The position numbers and the translations under genes were made by a program. A model generated the notes under the pieces. It saw nothing but the letters and a program-made list of their open reading frames with translations. It was not told where the DNA came from and searched no databases. This document shows positions 27,672 to 37,502 of a stretch of 64,000 nucleotides of DNA, piece after piece (positions within the stretch are counted from its first letter, which is position 1; every line of letters starts with the position of its first letter). Location: the NCBI GenBank assembly GCA_029864095.1, contig JAOTUB010000002.1, positions 53,114 through 117,113 on the forward strand, written 5' to 3'. Origin of the DNA: Gammaproteobacteria bacterium (lineage in GTDB: Bacteria; Pseudomonadota; Gammaproteobacteria; Steroidobacterales; Woeseiaceae).

Positions 27672-29228
27672 TCAATGCCCGTCGCGAATGGCAACGATAC
27701 CGACCGACGTGCCGACGTAGGCAGTCCCGTCCGGCGCCAGCGTGATCGGTGCCCAGTTGTTGTCGAACTCGAGCCCGGCGCCGGTCAGAATCTTGAAGAC
27801 GGTACGGCCCGTAACGAAATCCAGCGCTGTGAAGTACCAGGCGTTCTCGCCGCCCGGCTGGGGGTCGAAGGTGTAGAAATATGCGAGGCCATTCGCGAGC
27901 GACAGCTTCGGCACGACGGACGTCGATCGTTCCCCGGATTCCCAGATCGTGTCGCAGCCCGATTCGTCATGACGAATGTCGATGCGCGCGATGCCGCCCC
28001 CGGCGTTGGCCCAGTCGTGCTCGCCACGCGAGTGCGTGTACCCGGCATTGTTCTCGATCACGATCGATCGGTCGATGCCGATCATGGAGTTGTCGGTGAC
28101 TGAATGCCCGGCGCGAAACAGCGGTACCCGGCACACCAGGCGGTCGCCTTCGAATGCCTGCTCGCGTCGATACACCAGCAAGTTGATGCGTTCATCGGCA
28201 TTGTCCGTGATCGTGACGTAGGCATCGCCGAGCAGCGTCGGCGTCGTGCCGCTGCCCTGGTTGATCGTGCCGACCTTGCGGCTGCTGCCGCGGTCGTAGG
28301 ATTCGCGCCAGCCCACGACCGGTGCGCCATCGCCGTCGGCTGCGAAACGGTACATCGCGTGATCCGAAACGACGAATACACCGTTTGCGGCGACCGAAAA
28401 GCCGTTCTGAATTTCTTCGTGGTCAAGCCCGGTCAACTGTACGCGGCCCGTGGTTGTGTCCAGCGTGCCGACGCGTCCGTGGCGGGTCACCCACCAGATC
28501 AATCCATCGTAATCCGGCATTACAGCCGTGATCGGATCGCACTCTCCATCCGGCCAGGGATTCGTCGGCGACACGCAGTCATGCGGTACGTGCGCCGACA
28601 GGTCCCAGGCGCCGTCGTCGTAAAATTCCCAGTCGCCGTCGCTGTCCTGGCCATGTGCTATGCGACGAACCACCTGATCGCTGTCGGCCATGACAACACG
28701 GTCCTCGTGATCGAGGTAGAAGTAGGCTCCCGAGCTGTCCTCCATGATCTTGCTCTTGTCGCGGGCAATCAGCGCCGCCCAGGTAGAGGGTCGCACCGGC
28801 AGCTTCATTAACGCCAGCAGGTTGAGCGTGCGGGGTTCCATCAGGTAGATGCGAAAACCGCTGATGGCTGCACAAAGTGCGACGAGGCGGCCGCCGCTGT
28901 CGAACGTCAGCGTTGCGCACTGGCCGCCGGGCAACTTCGCGCCGCGCCGCGAATTGACGATCGGATCGACGCCCAGCGGCCCGCCGCCCGGATGCACGTC
29001 CGAACTGTAGGAATCGGCATGCATCGTGTTGACGCCCTGCGGTGCCATGAAAGGAAGTTTGTCGATGGACATCGTCATCGGACGCGGCCTCGCCGCGGCA
29101 CCAATGAACGCTGGTGCCTTGTGAGCGCGGCTCTCGATCGATCGTCCGGCGTACGGCTCGCGGTTCCAGAGATTGAACGCCAGCATAAGAACGAGAACGG
29201 CGGCGACGAGAAAGGTCAGTCGTCGCAC
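27672..29228 (-). CDS. membrane-anchored beta-propeller / PQQ-like uncharacterised protein
   Basis: N-terminal hydrophobic anchor MRRLTFLVAAVLVLMLAFNLW; repeated beta-propeller-like segments (GLIWWVTRHGRVGTLDTTTGRVQLTGL, APDGTAYVGTSVGIVAI). Confidence 0.6.
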   Translation of the reverse strand: MRRLTFLVAAVLVLMLAFNLWNREPYAGRSIESRAHKAPAFIGAAARPRPMTMSIDKLPFMAPQGVNTMHADSYSSDVHPGGGPLGVDPIVNSRRGAKLPGGQCATLTFDSGGRLVALCAAISGFRIYLMEPRTLNLLALMKLPVRPSTWAALIARDKSKIMEDSSGAYFYLDHEDRVVMADSDQVVRRIAHGQDSDGDWEFYDDGAWDLSAHVPHDCVSPTNPWPDGECDPITAVMPDYDGLIWWVTRHGRVGTLDTTTGRVQLTGLDHEEIQNGFSVAANGVFVVSDHAMYRFAADGDGAPVVGWRESYDRGSSRKVGTINQGSGTTPTLLGDAYVTITDNADERINLLVYRREQAFEGDRLVCRVPLFRAGHSVTDNSMIGIDRSIVIENNAGYTHSRGEHDWANAGGGIARIDIRHDESGCDTIWESGERSTSVVPKLSLANGLAYFYTFDPQPGGENAWYFTALDFVTGRTVFKILTGAGLEFDNNWAPITLAPDGTAYVGTSVGIVAIRDGH

Positions 29229-30769
29229 AACAGGAATTTCTGTACTTTGCCCGAAGCATTTCGGGGCAACGCGTCGACGAAACTGACGCGGCGCGGAACC
29301 TTGAAGTTCGCCATTTTTTCACGTGCCCATGCGATGACTTCTTCGGCGGTCAGCCCGCCGTCCGCGTTTGCAACAACGAACGCATGGCCGACTTCACCCA
29401 AGCGCTCGTCCGCTCGACCAATCACGGCGACATCCGCAATATCAGGGTGGCCAAGCAGCAGATTCTCGATTTCCGCCGGATAGCAGTTGAACCCGCCACA
29501 GATGTACATGTCCTTCGCGCGATCTGTGATCTTGAGATAGCCGTCCTTGTCCTGCCAGCCGATGTCGCCGGTATCGAGCCAGCCATCGTCGCTGATCGCT
29601 GCTGACGTCGCATCAGGATCGTCGAAGTAACCCTGCATGACATTGAAGCCGCGAACTTTGATATGGCCGGTTTCACCCGGCTTGACCTGCTCTTCGTCGT
29701 CATTGACGACCCTGACCTCGATGTCCTCGATCGGTCGGCCGGCGGTGTTTGCGATCGTTTCGAAGTCGTCTCCGGCGCGACAGATGCTAACCACGCCACA
29801 CTCCGTCAGTCCGTACCCGGTGTAGACGCGGTCGAAGCCGAGCACCTGTTTCATGTCGCGGACCAGTTGCACAGGAACGGATGCGGCGCCGGTTACGGCG
29901 CAGCGCAGGGAACTCGTGTCCGTCGTCGCGAGATTCTCGTGCGCGAGCAACGCCTGAAACACGGTCGGCGCCCCGGGAAGCATGGTGATTCGATCGCGCT
30001 CGATGCGCTCGAGCAGCCTGCCGGCGTCGAAGACAGCTTCCGGATAACAGGTGGCGCCCGTCAGCAGGCAGGTCAGCCAGCCGGACTTGTAGCCAAACGT
30101 GTGAAAAAACGGATTGACGATCAGGTAACGATCATCGTCACCCAGGCCAACCGCCCGCGACCAGGTGTCAAAAATTGCGACCACCTGTCCGTGCGTGCTC
30201 ATGACGCCTTTGGGGGCGCCTGTCGTGCCCGACGTGTACATCAGGTCGCTCAGGCCGTCAGCTCGCAGCATCTGGCGCCGCGTGTCGAGACCGGCTGGGT
30301 CGATATCGTCACCCGCTGCGATGAAATCGGCGAGTGAAAGACACTCCGTATATTGTCCACGCAACAGAATCGTCGTTTCGAGGTCCGGAAGATCCTGGTC
30401 GTGCAGCAGCGACGGGTAGTCTGTATCGAGAAAACCGCAGACTGTCAGCAATATGCGGCAGCGTGCCCGCCGCAGGATATCGCCGGCCTCTGCGCCCTTG
30501 TAGCGGGTATTGATGGGCACCAGTACGCCGCCGGCCATTTGCCCGCCGATTGCGGTCCAAATCCATTCGTGCAGGTTCGGCGCCCAGATTGCAAAGCGCT
30601 CACCGGGCTCAAGTCCTGAGGCGATAAAAGCACGCGCAGCGCGCTCGGCATGCAGACCGAGTTGCGCAAACGTCAACTCGATATCGCCATCAATGACGGC
30701 AGGCCGGTCAGGCCAGCGGTCCGCAGCGGCGAGCGCGACTTCGGGGATGGTGCGGTTCATATCAGGCAT
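29216..30769 (-). CDS. acyl-CoA synthetase (FadD3-like candidate)
   Basis: LMYTSGTTGAPKGVMSTH, GYGLTECG, DGWLDTGDIGWQDKDGYLKITDRAKDMYICGGFNCYPAEIE. Start set to MPDMNRTIPEVAL. Confidence 0.87.
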   Translation of the reverse strand: MPDMNRTIPEVALAAADRWPDRPAVIDGDIELTFAQLGLHAERAARAFIASGLEPGERFAIWAPNLHEWIWTAIGGQMAGGVLVPINTRYKGAEAGDILRRARCRILLTVCGFLDTDYPSLLHDQDLPDLETTILLRGQYTECLSLADFIAAGDDIDPAGLDTRRQMLRADGLSDLMYTSGTTGAPKGVMSTHGQVVAIFDTWSRAVGLGDDDRYLIVNPFFHTFGYKSGWLTCLLTGATCYPEAVFDAGRLLERIERDRITMLPGAPTVFQALLAHENLATTDTSSLRCAVTGAASVPVQLVRDMKQVLGFDRVYTGYGLTECGVVSICRAGDDFETIANTAGRPIEDIEVRVVNDDEEQVKPGETGHIKVRGFNVMQGYFDDPDATSAAISDDGWLDTGDIGWQDKDGYLKITDRAKDMYICGGFNCYPAEIENLLLGHPDIADVAVIGRADERLGEVGHAFVVANADGGLTAEEVIAWAREKMANFKVPRRVSFVDALPRNASGKVQKFLLCDD

Positions 30770-31844
30770 CGTTCTGCGCCATCCGCGGGTAGTCGACGTA
30801 GCCAGCTGCGCCCGGTGTGTACAGTGTCTTGCGATCGAAGCCGGACAGTTCGGCACCGGCGGCAAAGCGCTCGACCAGGTCCGGGTTGCCAATATAGTGG
30901 CGGGCAAACGATACGGCGGCCGCCGTCCCGGTCGCCACGACCTGGCTGGCTTCAACAAAGTCGTAGCTGTCATTGACGATCAGCGGGCCGTCGAAATGTT
31001 TTGTTGCCAGTGCCAGGTTGTCGACGGGTCCGTCGGGCAGGCGAATGACATGCAGATAGGCGATCCCGAGGGTATTGACGGCATCGAGCAATGTGCCGAA
31101 CGTTTCTGCCGGGTCGTCGTCAGACAGATCGTTGAACGGATTGCCCGGGCAGATGCGCAGGCCCACCCGGCTCATGCCGCGGACCGAGCCCATGGCCTCG
31201 AGCGCCTCGATGACAAAGCGAATCCGGTTTTTCACACTGCCGCCGTACCGGTCGCTGCGCTTGTTGGTACCGGTCGACAGGAATTGCGCCGGCAGGTAGC
31301 CGCTGGTGCCGTGCAATTCGACGCCGGCAAACCCGGCGCGATACGCGTTGGCCGTAGCGTGCCGGAATTCTTCGATGACATCGGCAATCTCGCCCGACGC
31401 CAACGCGCGCGGTACGTCGAAGTCCACCATGCCTTTCGCATCCGTGTACATTTTCCCGCTGGCCCGGATCGCAGACGGTGCGACGGTTTCTGCATCGTCG
31501 TCCTTGTTGTAGCGGCTGGCCACGCGACCGCAATGCATCAGCTGCAGGACCATACTGCCGCCGCGCGCCCGTACCGCATCGACGACGGCGGACCAGCCCT
31601 CGACCTGGTCGTCGCTGTGGATTCCCGGTGTACGAGCGTAGCCCTTGCCGTTCGGGCTCGGCTGCGTTCCTTCGGTGATTACCAGCCCGGCGCTGGCTCG
31701 CTGCGAATAGTACTCGGCGTGCAAGGGCAAAGGCACGTCTCCGGGGCCGGCGCGACTGCGGGTCATCGGGGCCATTACGATCCGGTTGCTGATCTCGATA
31801 TCGCCGAGCGCACCGGGTTTGAACAACGTGTTATCCATCGTCAC
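30762..31844 (-). CDS. NADH:flavin oxidoreductase, Old Yellow Enzyme family
   Basis: ISNRIVMAPMTRSRAGPGDVP, VLQLMHCGRVA, FAGVELHGTSGYLPAQFLSTGTNKRSDRYGGSVKNRIRFV. Confidence 0.88.
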   Translation of the reverse strand: MTMDNTLFKPGALGDIEISNRIVMAPMTRSRAGPGDVPLPLHAEYYSQRASAGLVITEGTQPSPNGKGYARTPGIHSDDQVEGWSAVVDAVRARGGSMVLQLMHCGRVASRYNKDDDAETVAPSAIRASGKMYTDAKGMVDFDVPRALASGEIADVIEEFRHATANAYRAGFAGVELHGTSGYLPAQFLSTGTNKRSDRYGGSVKNRIRFVIEALEAMGSVRGMSRVGLRICPGNPFNDLSDDDPAETFGTLLDAVNTLGIAYLHVIRLPDGPVDNLALATKHFDGPLIVNDSYDFVEASQVVATGTAAAVSFARHYIGNPDLVERFAAGAELSGFDRKTLYTPGAAGYVDYPRMAQNDA

Positions 31845-31853
31845 AGGCAGCAG

Positions 31854-32477
31854 CTAACGAATGCGGATCCGCGGATCCGGCGTACCCCGCCGCATGCGGT
31901 TCAGGAATTCATCCAGCGGTGCGGGCTCGGCAACGTCCGGTTCATTGTCCGCCGGCGGGTTCGCCCAGAATTCCTCCCAGGAAGGAAACAGTTCATGGAA
32001 TGCGCCGTCATAGGACTCGCGGCCCGGCCAGCGAATCTTGCTTTCTCCGACCGGCGGTTTGTTCAGGTCGGTCGCGTACCAGTAGCAGGGCAGCCGGCGA
32101 CGAAAATACCAGGTGCCGTCCATGCGCTCGTAGTTATCCCAGTACAACATTTGCATGATGACCCATTCGTCGCCCGTCTCGTGTTCGTTTTTGGAGTAAA
32201 CGACGCCATGCGCGTGGTCGGCATCGTCGAACTCGATGATATGGTTGCCGATGTGATGCGAAGTTCCGGTAAACTGCAGCCGCAACGTATCGTCCAGCCA
32301 GCGCTTCAGGTGGGCCCGCCCGGTCTTGTCGCGGCTCACGCGTATATCGGCCGCAAACAGGTTGACGTGCGCATCGAGGTCACGCATATCCAGCGACAGT
32401 GCGTACTTGGAAGCAAGTTGACGAATGGCGTCGAGAGATTCGAGCCGGTCAATACGGGAAATGAGGGAGTCGTCCAT
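31854..32477 (-). CDS. SnoaL/NTF2-like protein
   Basis: DRLESLDAIRQLASKYALSLDMRDLDAHVNLFAADI, SHHIGNHIIEFDDADHAHGVVYSKNEHE, YFRRRLPCYWYATD. Start set to MDDSLISRID. Confidence 0.75.
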   Translation of the reverse strand: MDDSLISRIDRLESLDAIRQLASKYALSLDMRDLDAHVNLFAADIRVSRDKTGRAHLKRWLDDTLRLQFTGTSHHIGNHIIEFDDADHAHGVVYSKNEHETGDEWVIMQMLYWDNYERMDGTWYFRRRLPCYWYATDLNKPPVGESKIRWPGRESYDGAFHELFPSWEEFWANPPADNEPDVAEPAPLDEFLNRMRRGTPDPRIRIR

Positions 32478-32629
32478 AAACAAAAAACCGTTTTCGTAGG
32501 AACTACTGTATATTTTCACGTAATCAGGCAGTATTATCAATAAATCATTATTAAAGTCGCGATTTTTTCTCCCTGAAACTGCGTTATTCGACAAATGCAA
32601 TGCTCGATGCACCAGGAATCTCCCGACCA

Positions 32630-33112
32630 ATGGCAAATGACGAACAAACCGGTCAGAACATTGATGTCGACGATCTCGATCGCGACATTATCGGCTTGCT
32701 GCAGCAGGACGGGCGAATGTCCATACAGGACATTGCGAAGACCCTGTCGTCGACGTCCTCGACCGTGCGCAAGCGAATCCGTCGCCTCGAAGAGGCCAAG
32801 ATCATGCGAGTCGTCGCGGTCACCGATTTTTCAGCGGCGGGTTACGAACTGCTGATTGCCGTCGGCATCCAGGTCGAGAACCGCAGGCCTGACGATGTCG
32901 GCGAGGAGATCGCCGAATTGCCCGAAGTTTTCAGCGTCAACCTGGTCACCGGGGTTTGCGAGCTTGACGTGCTGGTCGCGGCCAGGGATTTCGATGAGTT
33001 GTCCCTGTTTCTTCACGACAAGCTGGCGAAAATTGACGGCATTGCCAAGCTGTTTCCGGGGCTGACCGTCGATGTGCTCCGTTACGAGTCCGGATGGGTG
33101 TCGAAGATATGA
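32630..33112 (+). CDS. Lrp/AsnC family transcriptional regulator (1 of 2)
   Basis: IDVDDLDRDIIGLLQQDGRMSIQDIAKTLSSTSSTVRKRIRRLEEAKIM HTH plus RAM-like C-terminal domain. Confidence 0.88.
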   Translation: MANDEQTGQNIDVDDLDRDIIGLLQQDGRMSIQDIAKTLSSTSSTVRKRIRRLEEAKIMRVVAVTDFSAAGYELLIAVGIQVENRRPDDVGEEIAELPEVFSVNLVTGVCELDVLVAARDFDELSLFLHDKLAKIDGIAKLFPGLTVDVLRYESGWVSKI

Positions 33113-33582
33113 GCAAACGCCAACTCGACGACGTAGATACCCGTATTCTCGAGCACCTGTCCCGGGATGCGCGGGTCAGCAATCGCGAAATCGCGGAAGA
33201 CCTGTCGTTGGCCGAAGGGACCGTTCGGGGTCGTATCAAGCGCCTGCAGGCCGACAAAGTCATCAAGATCATGGCGATCGCCGACGTTCGGGTCCTTACC
33301 CAGCATGAGCACCCGATGATGGCGTATATCGGCGTCCATGCGGAACTGGCCAGTCTGCACCAGACGGCCCGCAAGATAGCCGACCTCGATTTCGTCCGAT
33401 TTGCCGCGACAATGCTCGGCCGTTACGACATCCTCGCTATCTCGTTTGTCGCGTCGGCGGAAGAGCTGATCGAGCACGTCAACGACGAGATCCTGGCACT
33501 GCCGGGCGTCAAGCACGTGGATACCAAGCTGGCGATCAAGTCCCTGAAGTACGATTATCGATGGGGTCGAATCGTCGAATAG
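33109..33582 (+). CDS. Lrp/AsnC family transcriptional regulator (2 of 2)
   Basis: LDDVDTRILEHLSRDARVSNREIAEDLSLAEGTVRGRIKRLQADKVIKI HTH plus RAM-like domain; ATGA overlap with the preceding gene. Confidence 0.88.
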   Translation: MSKRQLDDVDTRILEHLSRDARVSNREIAEDLSLAEGTVRGRIKRLQADKVIKIMAIADVRVLTQHEHPMMAYIGVHAELASLHQTARKIADLDFVRFAATMLGRYDILAISFVASAEELIEHVNDEILALPGVKHVDTKLAIKSLKYDYRWGRIVE

Positions 33583-33606
33583 TAAAATTTATTGCAAAAA
33601 TTTTAC
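33582..33606. promoter_or_regulatory. Inverted repeat GTAAAATTT-N7-AAATTTTAC upstream of hsaA
   Basis: GTAAAATTTATTGCAAAAATTTTAC read directly, just after the second Lrp/AsnC gene and about 110 bp upstream of hsaA. Confidence 0.6.
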
Positions 33607-33714
33607 GAGAATGTGTATTTTTCCTGCCTATACTGCTAATATTCGTAATTAGAAACCACGATATTCACTATTTCGGCCTAAACTGGCCGCCCTGGTGTGA
33701 GCAGGAGAAAACAC

Positions 33715-34878
33715 ATGGCTACATCCGCCAAGGCCGTCGATTCGGCCGACGTGCCCGTGATCGACATCGATCCCTACCTCGAAAACTTCGCCGCGCGAGG
33801 GCCCGAGGGTCGGAAGCAGCGGCAGGTTCTGGCCGAAAGCGTCGAAGACCTGAAGAAATCCGGATTCATGCGGTCACTGGTGCCGTCAAAATGGGGCGGT
33901 CTCGAGGTGCCGGTACAGGAGTTTTTCCGCGCACAAATCAAAATCTCCGAAGCCGATATGGGCACCGGATGGATTGCCGGTGTCATTGCCGTGCACGCAT
34001 TCCAGATCGCGCTGATGGACGAGCAGGCACAACGTGACGTCTACGGTGATGATCCCGACACCTGCGTGTCGAGTTCCTACAACCCGGTGGGCGGCAAGAC
34101 GGAACAGGTTGATGGTGGCGTCAAGTTGAGCGGCCGCTGGGGCTGGAGTTCGGGATCGGAGCACTGCAACTGGGTGTTGCTGGGCGCCATCATTGCCGGT
34201 GAGGGCTATCGGACTTTCCTGGTGCCGCGATCCGACTACGAGATCGAAGATACCTGGTACGCAATGGGACTGCAGAGTTCTGGTTCCAACGACATCGTGA
34301 TTGACACGCCCGTCTTCGTGCCCGACTACCGGACACACAAGCAAATGGACGGTTTCAATTGTCTCAATGACCAGGAAAACCCAATGTACAGCATGCCGTG
34401 GGCCCAGGCCTTCGCACGCTGCGTGTCGACGCCAGCAATCGGCGCTGCGAAGCATGCGCTGCAGCTGTTCATCGACAATGCCAGTACCAGCAGCTCGGAT
34501 CCCACACGGCTGATCGGTGACCCCGACATCCTGAGGCGGGTCGCCGAGGTCGAGTACCTCATCGACGAAGTGGAAACGCTGCTATTCCGGAATTTCGACG
34601 CGATGACGGCGCTACTGGAAGCCGGAGAGGAAATACCGCTGATCGACCGGGTCCGTTACCGCTACCAGGCCGGCGTGGTCATTACGAAAATGATGCAGGC
34701 CGTGGACATGCTGTTCGAAACGGCGGGTGGTCGCAGCGTCTTCCTCGGCTCCGAAATCCAGAATATCTGGCACGACATCCACATTGCGCGCGCACACGTT
34801 GCCAACAGCCCGGTCGCGTTTGCCCGCAACCTGGGCAACATGATGCTCGGCGGCGAAAACCAGGACGTCTTCATCTAG
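33715..34878 (+). CDS. hsaA: HsaA-like flavin-dependent monooxygenase oxygenase component (acyl-CoA dehydrogenase fold)
   Basis: LKKSGFMRSLVPSKWGGLEVPVQEFFRAQIKISEADMGTGWIAG, LSGRWGWSSGSEHCNWVLLGAI; immediately upstream of hsaD/E/G/F/C-like genes. Confidence 0.82.
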   Translation: MATSAKAVDSADVPVIDIDPYLENFAARGPEGRKQRQVLAESVEDLKKSGFMRSLVPSKWGGLEVPVQEFFRAQIKISEADMGTGWIAGVIAVHAFQIALMDEQAQRDVYGDDPDTCVSSSYNPVGGKTEQVDGGVKLSGRWGWSSGSEHCNWVLLGAIIAGEGYRTFLVPRSDYEIEDTWYAMGLQSSGSNDIVIDTPVFVPDYRTHKQMDGFNCLNDQENPMYSMPWAQAFARCVSTPAIGAAKHALQLFIDNASTSSSDPTRLIGDPDILRRVAEVEYLIDEVETLLFRNFDAMTALLEAGEEIPLIDRVRYRYQAGVVITKMMQAVDMLFETAGGRSVFLGSEIQNIWHDIHIARAHVANSPVAFARNLGNMMLGGENQDVFI

Positions 34879-34916
34879 CTTGACCGGAACCGAATTCACG
34901 GGAACTGCGAATCATC

Positions 34917-35750
34917 ATGTCGACTCATGCTCCACCGCGCGGAGAGGTCGTTGCCGCGGGAGACCAGGAAATCCATTTCCTGACTTACGGCGAGGGGCCG
35001 GCGGTCGTGCTGTTGCACGGCAGCGGCCCCGGTGCGAGCGGCTACAGCAACTTCAAGCAGAATATCGATGCTATCGTCTCGGCGGGCTGCCGGGCGATCG
35101 TTATGGACATGGTCGGCTTCGGCTACTCGAGCAAGCCGGTCGATCGTGACTACACGACGGAATTTTTTGCCTCGACGGTCAAGGCAGCGTTGGAGGCAAT
35201 CGGCGTGGAGCGCGCTGCACTGTTTGGCAATTCGCTGGGCGGCGCGATCTGCATACGACTGGCGCTGGATCACCCGGATTTCGTCACGAGCCTGATCATG
35301 ATGGCGCCCGGCGGTATCGAAGAGCGTGAGACATACTTCGCGATGCCGGGCATTTCGAAGATGGTGAGTTCCTTCGTCAGCGGCGAGCTCGACAGGGACG
35401 GGCTTCGAAAGATCCTGGAAATGCTCGTGTTCGACAGCCGCAACGTCAGTGACGAACTCGTGGACGAACGCTATGCAATATTGCAAAACCAGCCCCGGGA
35501 GGTGCTGTCGCGCATGGTCATTCCGTCGATGGAAGACTCGTTACAGGATATCCGCTGTCCGATTGTTGGCTTCTGGGGGCAGAACGACGAGTTCAATCCG
35601 GTCAGCGGCGCGCAGAAGTTTCTCGAGCGCTGTAGCGACTGCCGGTTCACGATCGTAACGGACTGTGGTCACTGGGTGATGCTCGAGCATCAGCGCATGT
35701 TCAATGCGCAACTGCACGATTTCCTCACGCACAGTGTCAAGGGTTCGTAA
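34917..35750 (+). CDS. hsaD: HsaD-like meta-cleavage product hydrolase
   Basis: VVLLHGSGPGASGYSNFKQNI, LFGNSLGGAICIRLALDHPDFV, GFWGQNDEFNP, DCGHWVMLEH. Confidence 0.87.
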   Translation: MSTHAPPRGEVVAAGDQEIHFLTYGEGPAVVLLHGSGPGASGYSNFKQNIDAIVSAGCRAIVMDMVGFGYSSKPVDRDYTTEFFASTVKAALEAIGVERAALFGNSLGGAICIRLALDHPDFVTSLIMMAPGGIEERETYFAMPGISKMVSSFVSGELDRDGLRKILEMLVFDSRNVSDELVDERYAILQNQPREVLSRMVIPSMEDSLQDIRCPIVGFWGQNDEFNPVSGAQKFLERCSDCRFTIVTDCGHWVMLEHQRMFNAQLHDFLTHSVKGS

Positions 35751-35752
35751 CC

Positions 35753-36541
35753 GTGCTGGCAAAGTCTGCGATATCCTGCTACGGCGATGAGTTGTTCGAT
35801 TGCATGATGTCGCAATCAGTTGTGCCGCCGCTGACCGACCGCGAACCGGGCATCGCGATCGAGGACAGTTACAAGATCTCGCAGCGATTCCTCGAGCGTC
35901 GGCTGACCGATAATGGCGAGTCCGTCGTCGGCAAGAAAATTGGCGTTACCTCCGATGCGGTACAATCCATGCTGGGTGTGTTCGAGCCCGACTTCGGGTT
36001 TCTGACCGATGCCATGCAGGTCAGTGAAGGCGAGATCTCGATCGGCAACCTGATCCAGCCGCGCGCCGAAGCAGAAATTGCGTTTCGCCTCGGCAGGACA
36101 CTGCAGGGGCCCGGCATCACCGCCGCCGACGTGCTGGCGGCAACCGAAGCAGTCATTCCCTGCTTCGAAGTCGTGGACTCGCGTATCGAGGGCTGGCGGA
36201 TCAGGATCCAGGACACGGTCGCGGACAATGCGTCCTGCGGGATCTACGTGCTCGGTTGTGGTGAGGCCGATGCCGGGACACTGGACCTCGCCGCCTGCAA
36301 GGTTACGGTGACAAAGAACGGTGAATTCCTGAGCGAGGGCTTTGGTTCGGCCGTGCAGGGCTCGCCACAGTCGGCGATCGCGTGGCTGGCCAATACCTTC
36401 GGCAAACTCGGCATGTCGCTCAACGCGGGAGAGATCGTGTTGTCCGGCTCCCTGGTACCGCTGGAACCGATCGTGGCCGGCGACACGATGGTCATGGATA
36501 TTCCCGGCCTCGGCAAGACAATCGCAAATTTCGTCGAATGA
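35753..36541 (+). CDS. hsaE: 2-hydroxypenta-2,4-dienoate hydratase-type (HsaE-like)
   Basis: VVGKKIGVTSDAVQSMLGVFEPDFGFLTDAM, PRAEAEIAFRLGRTL, IVLSGSLVPLEPIVAGDTMVMDIPGLG. Confidence 0.87.
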   Translation: MLAKSAISCYGDELFDCMMSQSVVPPLTDREPGIAIEDSYKISQRFLERRLTDNGESVVGKKIGVTSDAVQSMLGVFEPDFGFLTDAMQVSEGEISIGNLIQPRAEAEIAFRLGRTLQGPGITAADVLAATEAVIPCFEVVDSRIEGWRIRIQDTVADNASCGIYVLGCGEADAGTLDLAACKVTVTKNGEFLSEGFGSAVQGSPQSAIAWLANTFGKLGMSLNAGEIVLSGSLVPLEPIVAGDTMVMDIPGLGKTIANFVE

Positions 36542-36563
36542 AAGATTCTGAGAGGACGACGGC

Positions 36564-37502
36564 ATGAGCAAGACCAAAGTGATGATCATCGGTTCCGGAA
36601 ACATCGGTACCGATTTGATGATCAAGATTCGAGATACCTCGGAGAGACTCGAGGTTGCTGCGGTCATCGGTATCGATCCGGACTCGGAGGGCCTCGCGAT
36701 GGCCCGGGAGTCCGGTTTCGAGACGTCGCACGAAGGCATCGACGGTGCAGAGCGCCTGGCGATCTGGGACGACGTGCAGATCGTATTCGATGCGACGTCG
36801 GCTGCGGCGCACCCGCGTCACAACGAGGCTTGCCGCAAAACAGGTAAACAAATGGTTGACCTGACACCGGCTGCGATCGGCCCCTATTGCGTGCCGGTGG
36901 TCAACATGACCGAGCATCTGGGCGAGCCGAACGTCAACATGGTGACCTGCGGCGGGCAGGCGACGATTCCGATCGTGCATGCCGTACGCCGGGTGTCGGA
37001 ATCGGTGCCGTTCGCCGAGATCGTCGCGTCGGTGTCATCGAAATCGGCCGGTCCGGGGACACGCGCCAATATCGATGAGTTCACGCAGACCACGGCGCGC
37101 GGCATCGAGATCGTCGGTGGCGCAGAACACGGTAAGGCAATCATCATTCTGAACCCTGCCGAACCGCCGATGCTGATGCGTGACACGATCTACACGCTGT
37201 CGCTCGGCGCCGACGAAAAAGACATCGAGGAATCGATCGCAGACATGATCAAAGATGTCCAGCGCTACGTGCCGGGCTACCGGCTCAAGCAGGACGTGCA
37301 GTTCGAGCGCTTTGGCATCGATCGCAAGCTGAATATTCCGGGATATGGCGAGACAGCCGGCCTCAAGACGTCCGTGTTCCTCGAGGTCGAAGGTGCCGGA
37401 CATTTCCTCCCGAAGTACTCGGGCAACCTGGACATCATGACGTCGGCAGCGCTGGGAACCGGTGAGCGCATCGCCGAGCTGAAATACGGGGTGGCAGCAT
37501 GA
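36564..37502 (+). CDS. hsaG: acylating aldehyde dehydrogenase (HsaG/MhpF-like)
   Basis: [47 protein letters not shown]. Confidence 0.93.
   Translation: MSKTKVMIIGSGNIGTDLMIKIRDTSERLEVAAVIGIDPDSEGLAMARESGFETSHEGIDGAERLAIWDDVQIVFDATSAAAHPRHNEACRKTGKQMVDLTPAAIGPYCVPVVNMTEHLGEPNVNMVTCGGQATIPIVHAVRRVSESVPFAEIVASVSSKSAGPGTRANIDEFTQTTARGIEIVGGAEHGKAIIILNPAEPPMLMRDTIYTLSLGADEKDIEESIADMIKDVQRYVPGYRLKQDVQFERFGIDRKLNIPGYGETAGLKTSVFLEVEGAGHFLPKYSGNLDIMTSAALGTGERIAELKYGVAA

Noticed and set aside
30510-32543. 677-aa plus-strand ORF
   Set aside because: Antisense to three well-supported minus-strand genes (FadD-like, OYE, SnoaL); composition typical of a shadow frame in GC-rich DNA.
35753-35803. Alternative start for the hsaE-like gene at the internal ATG ATG (35804)
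   Set aside because: Either start is possible; the upstream GTG 3 bp after hsaD was kept, so no separate feature is reported.
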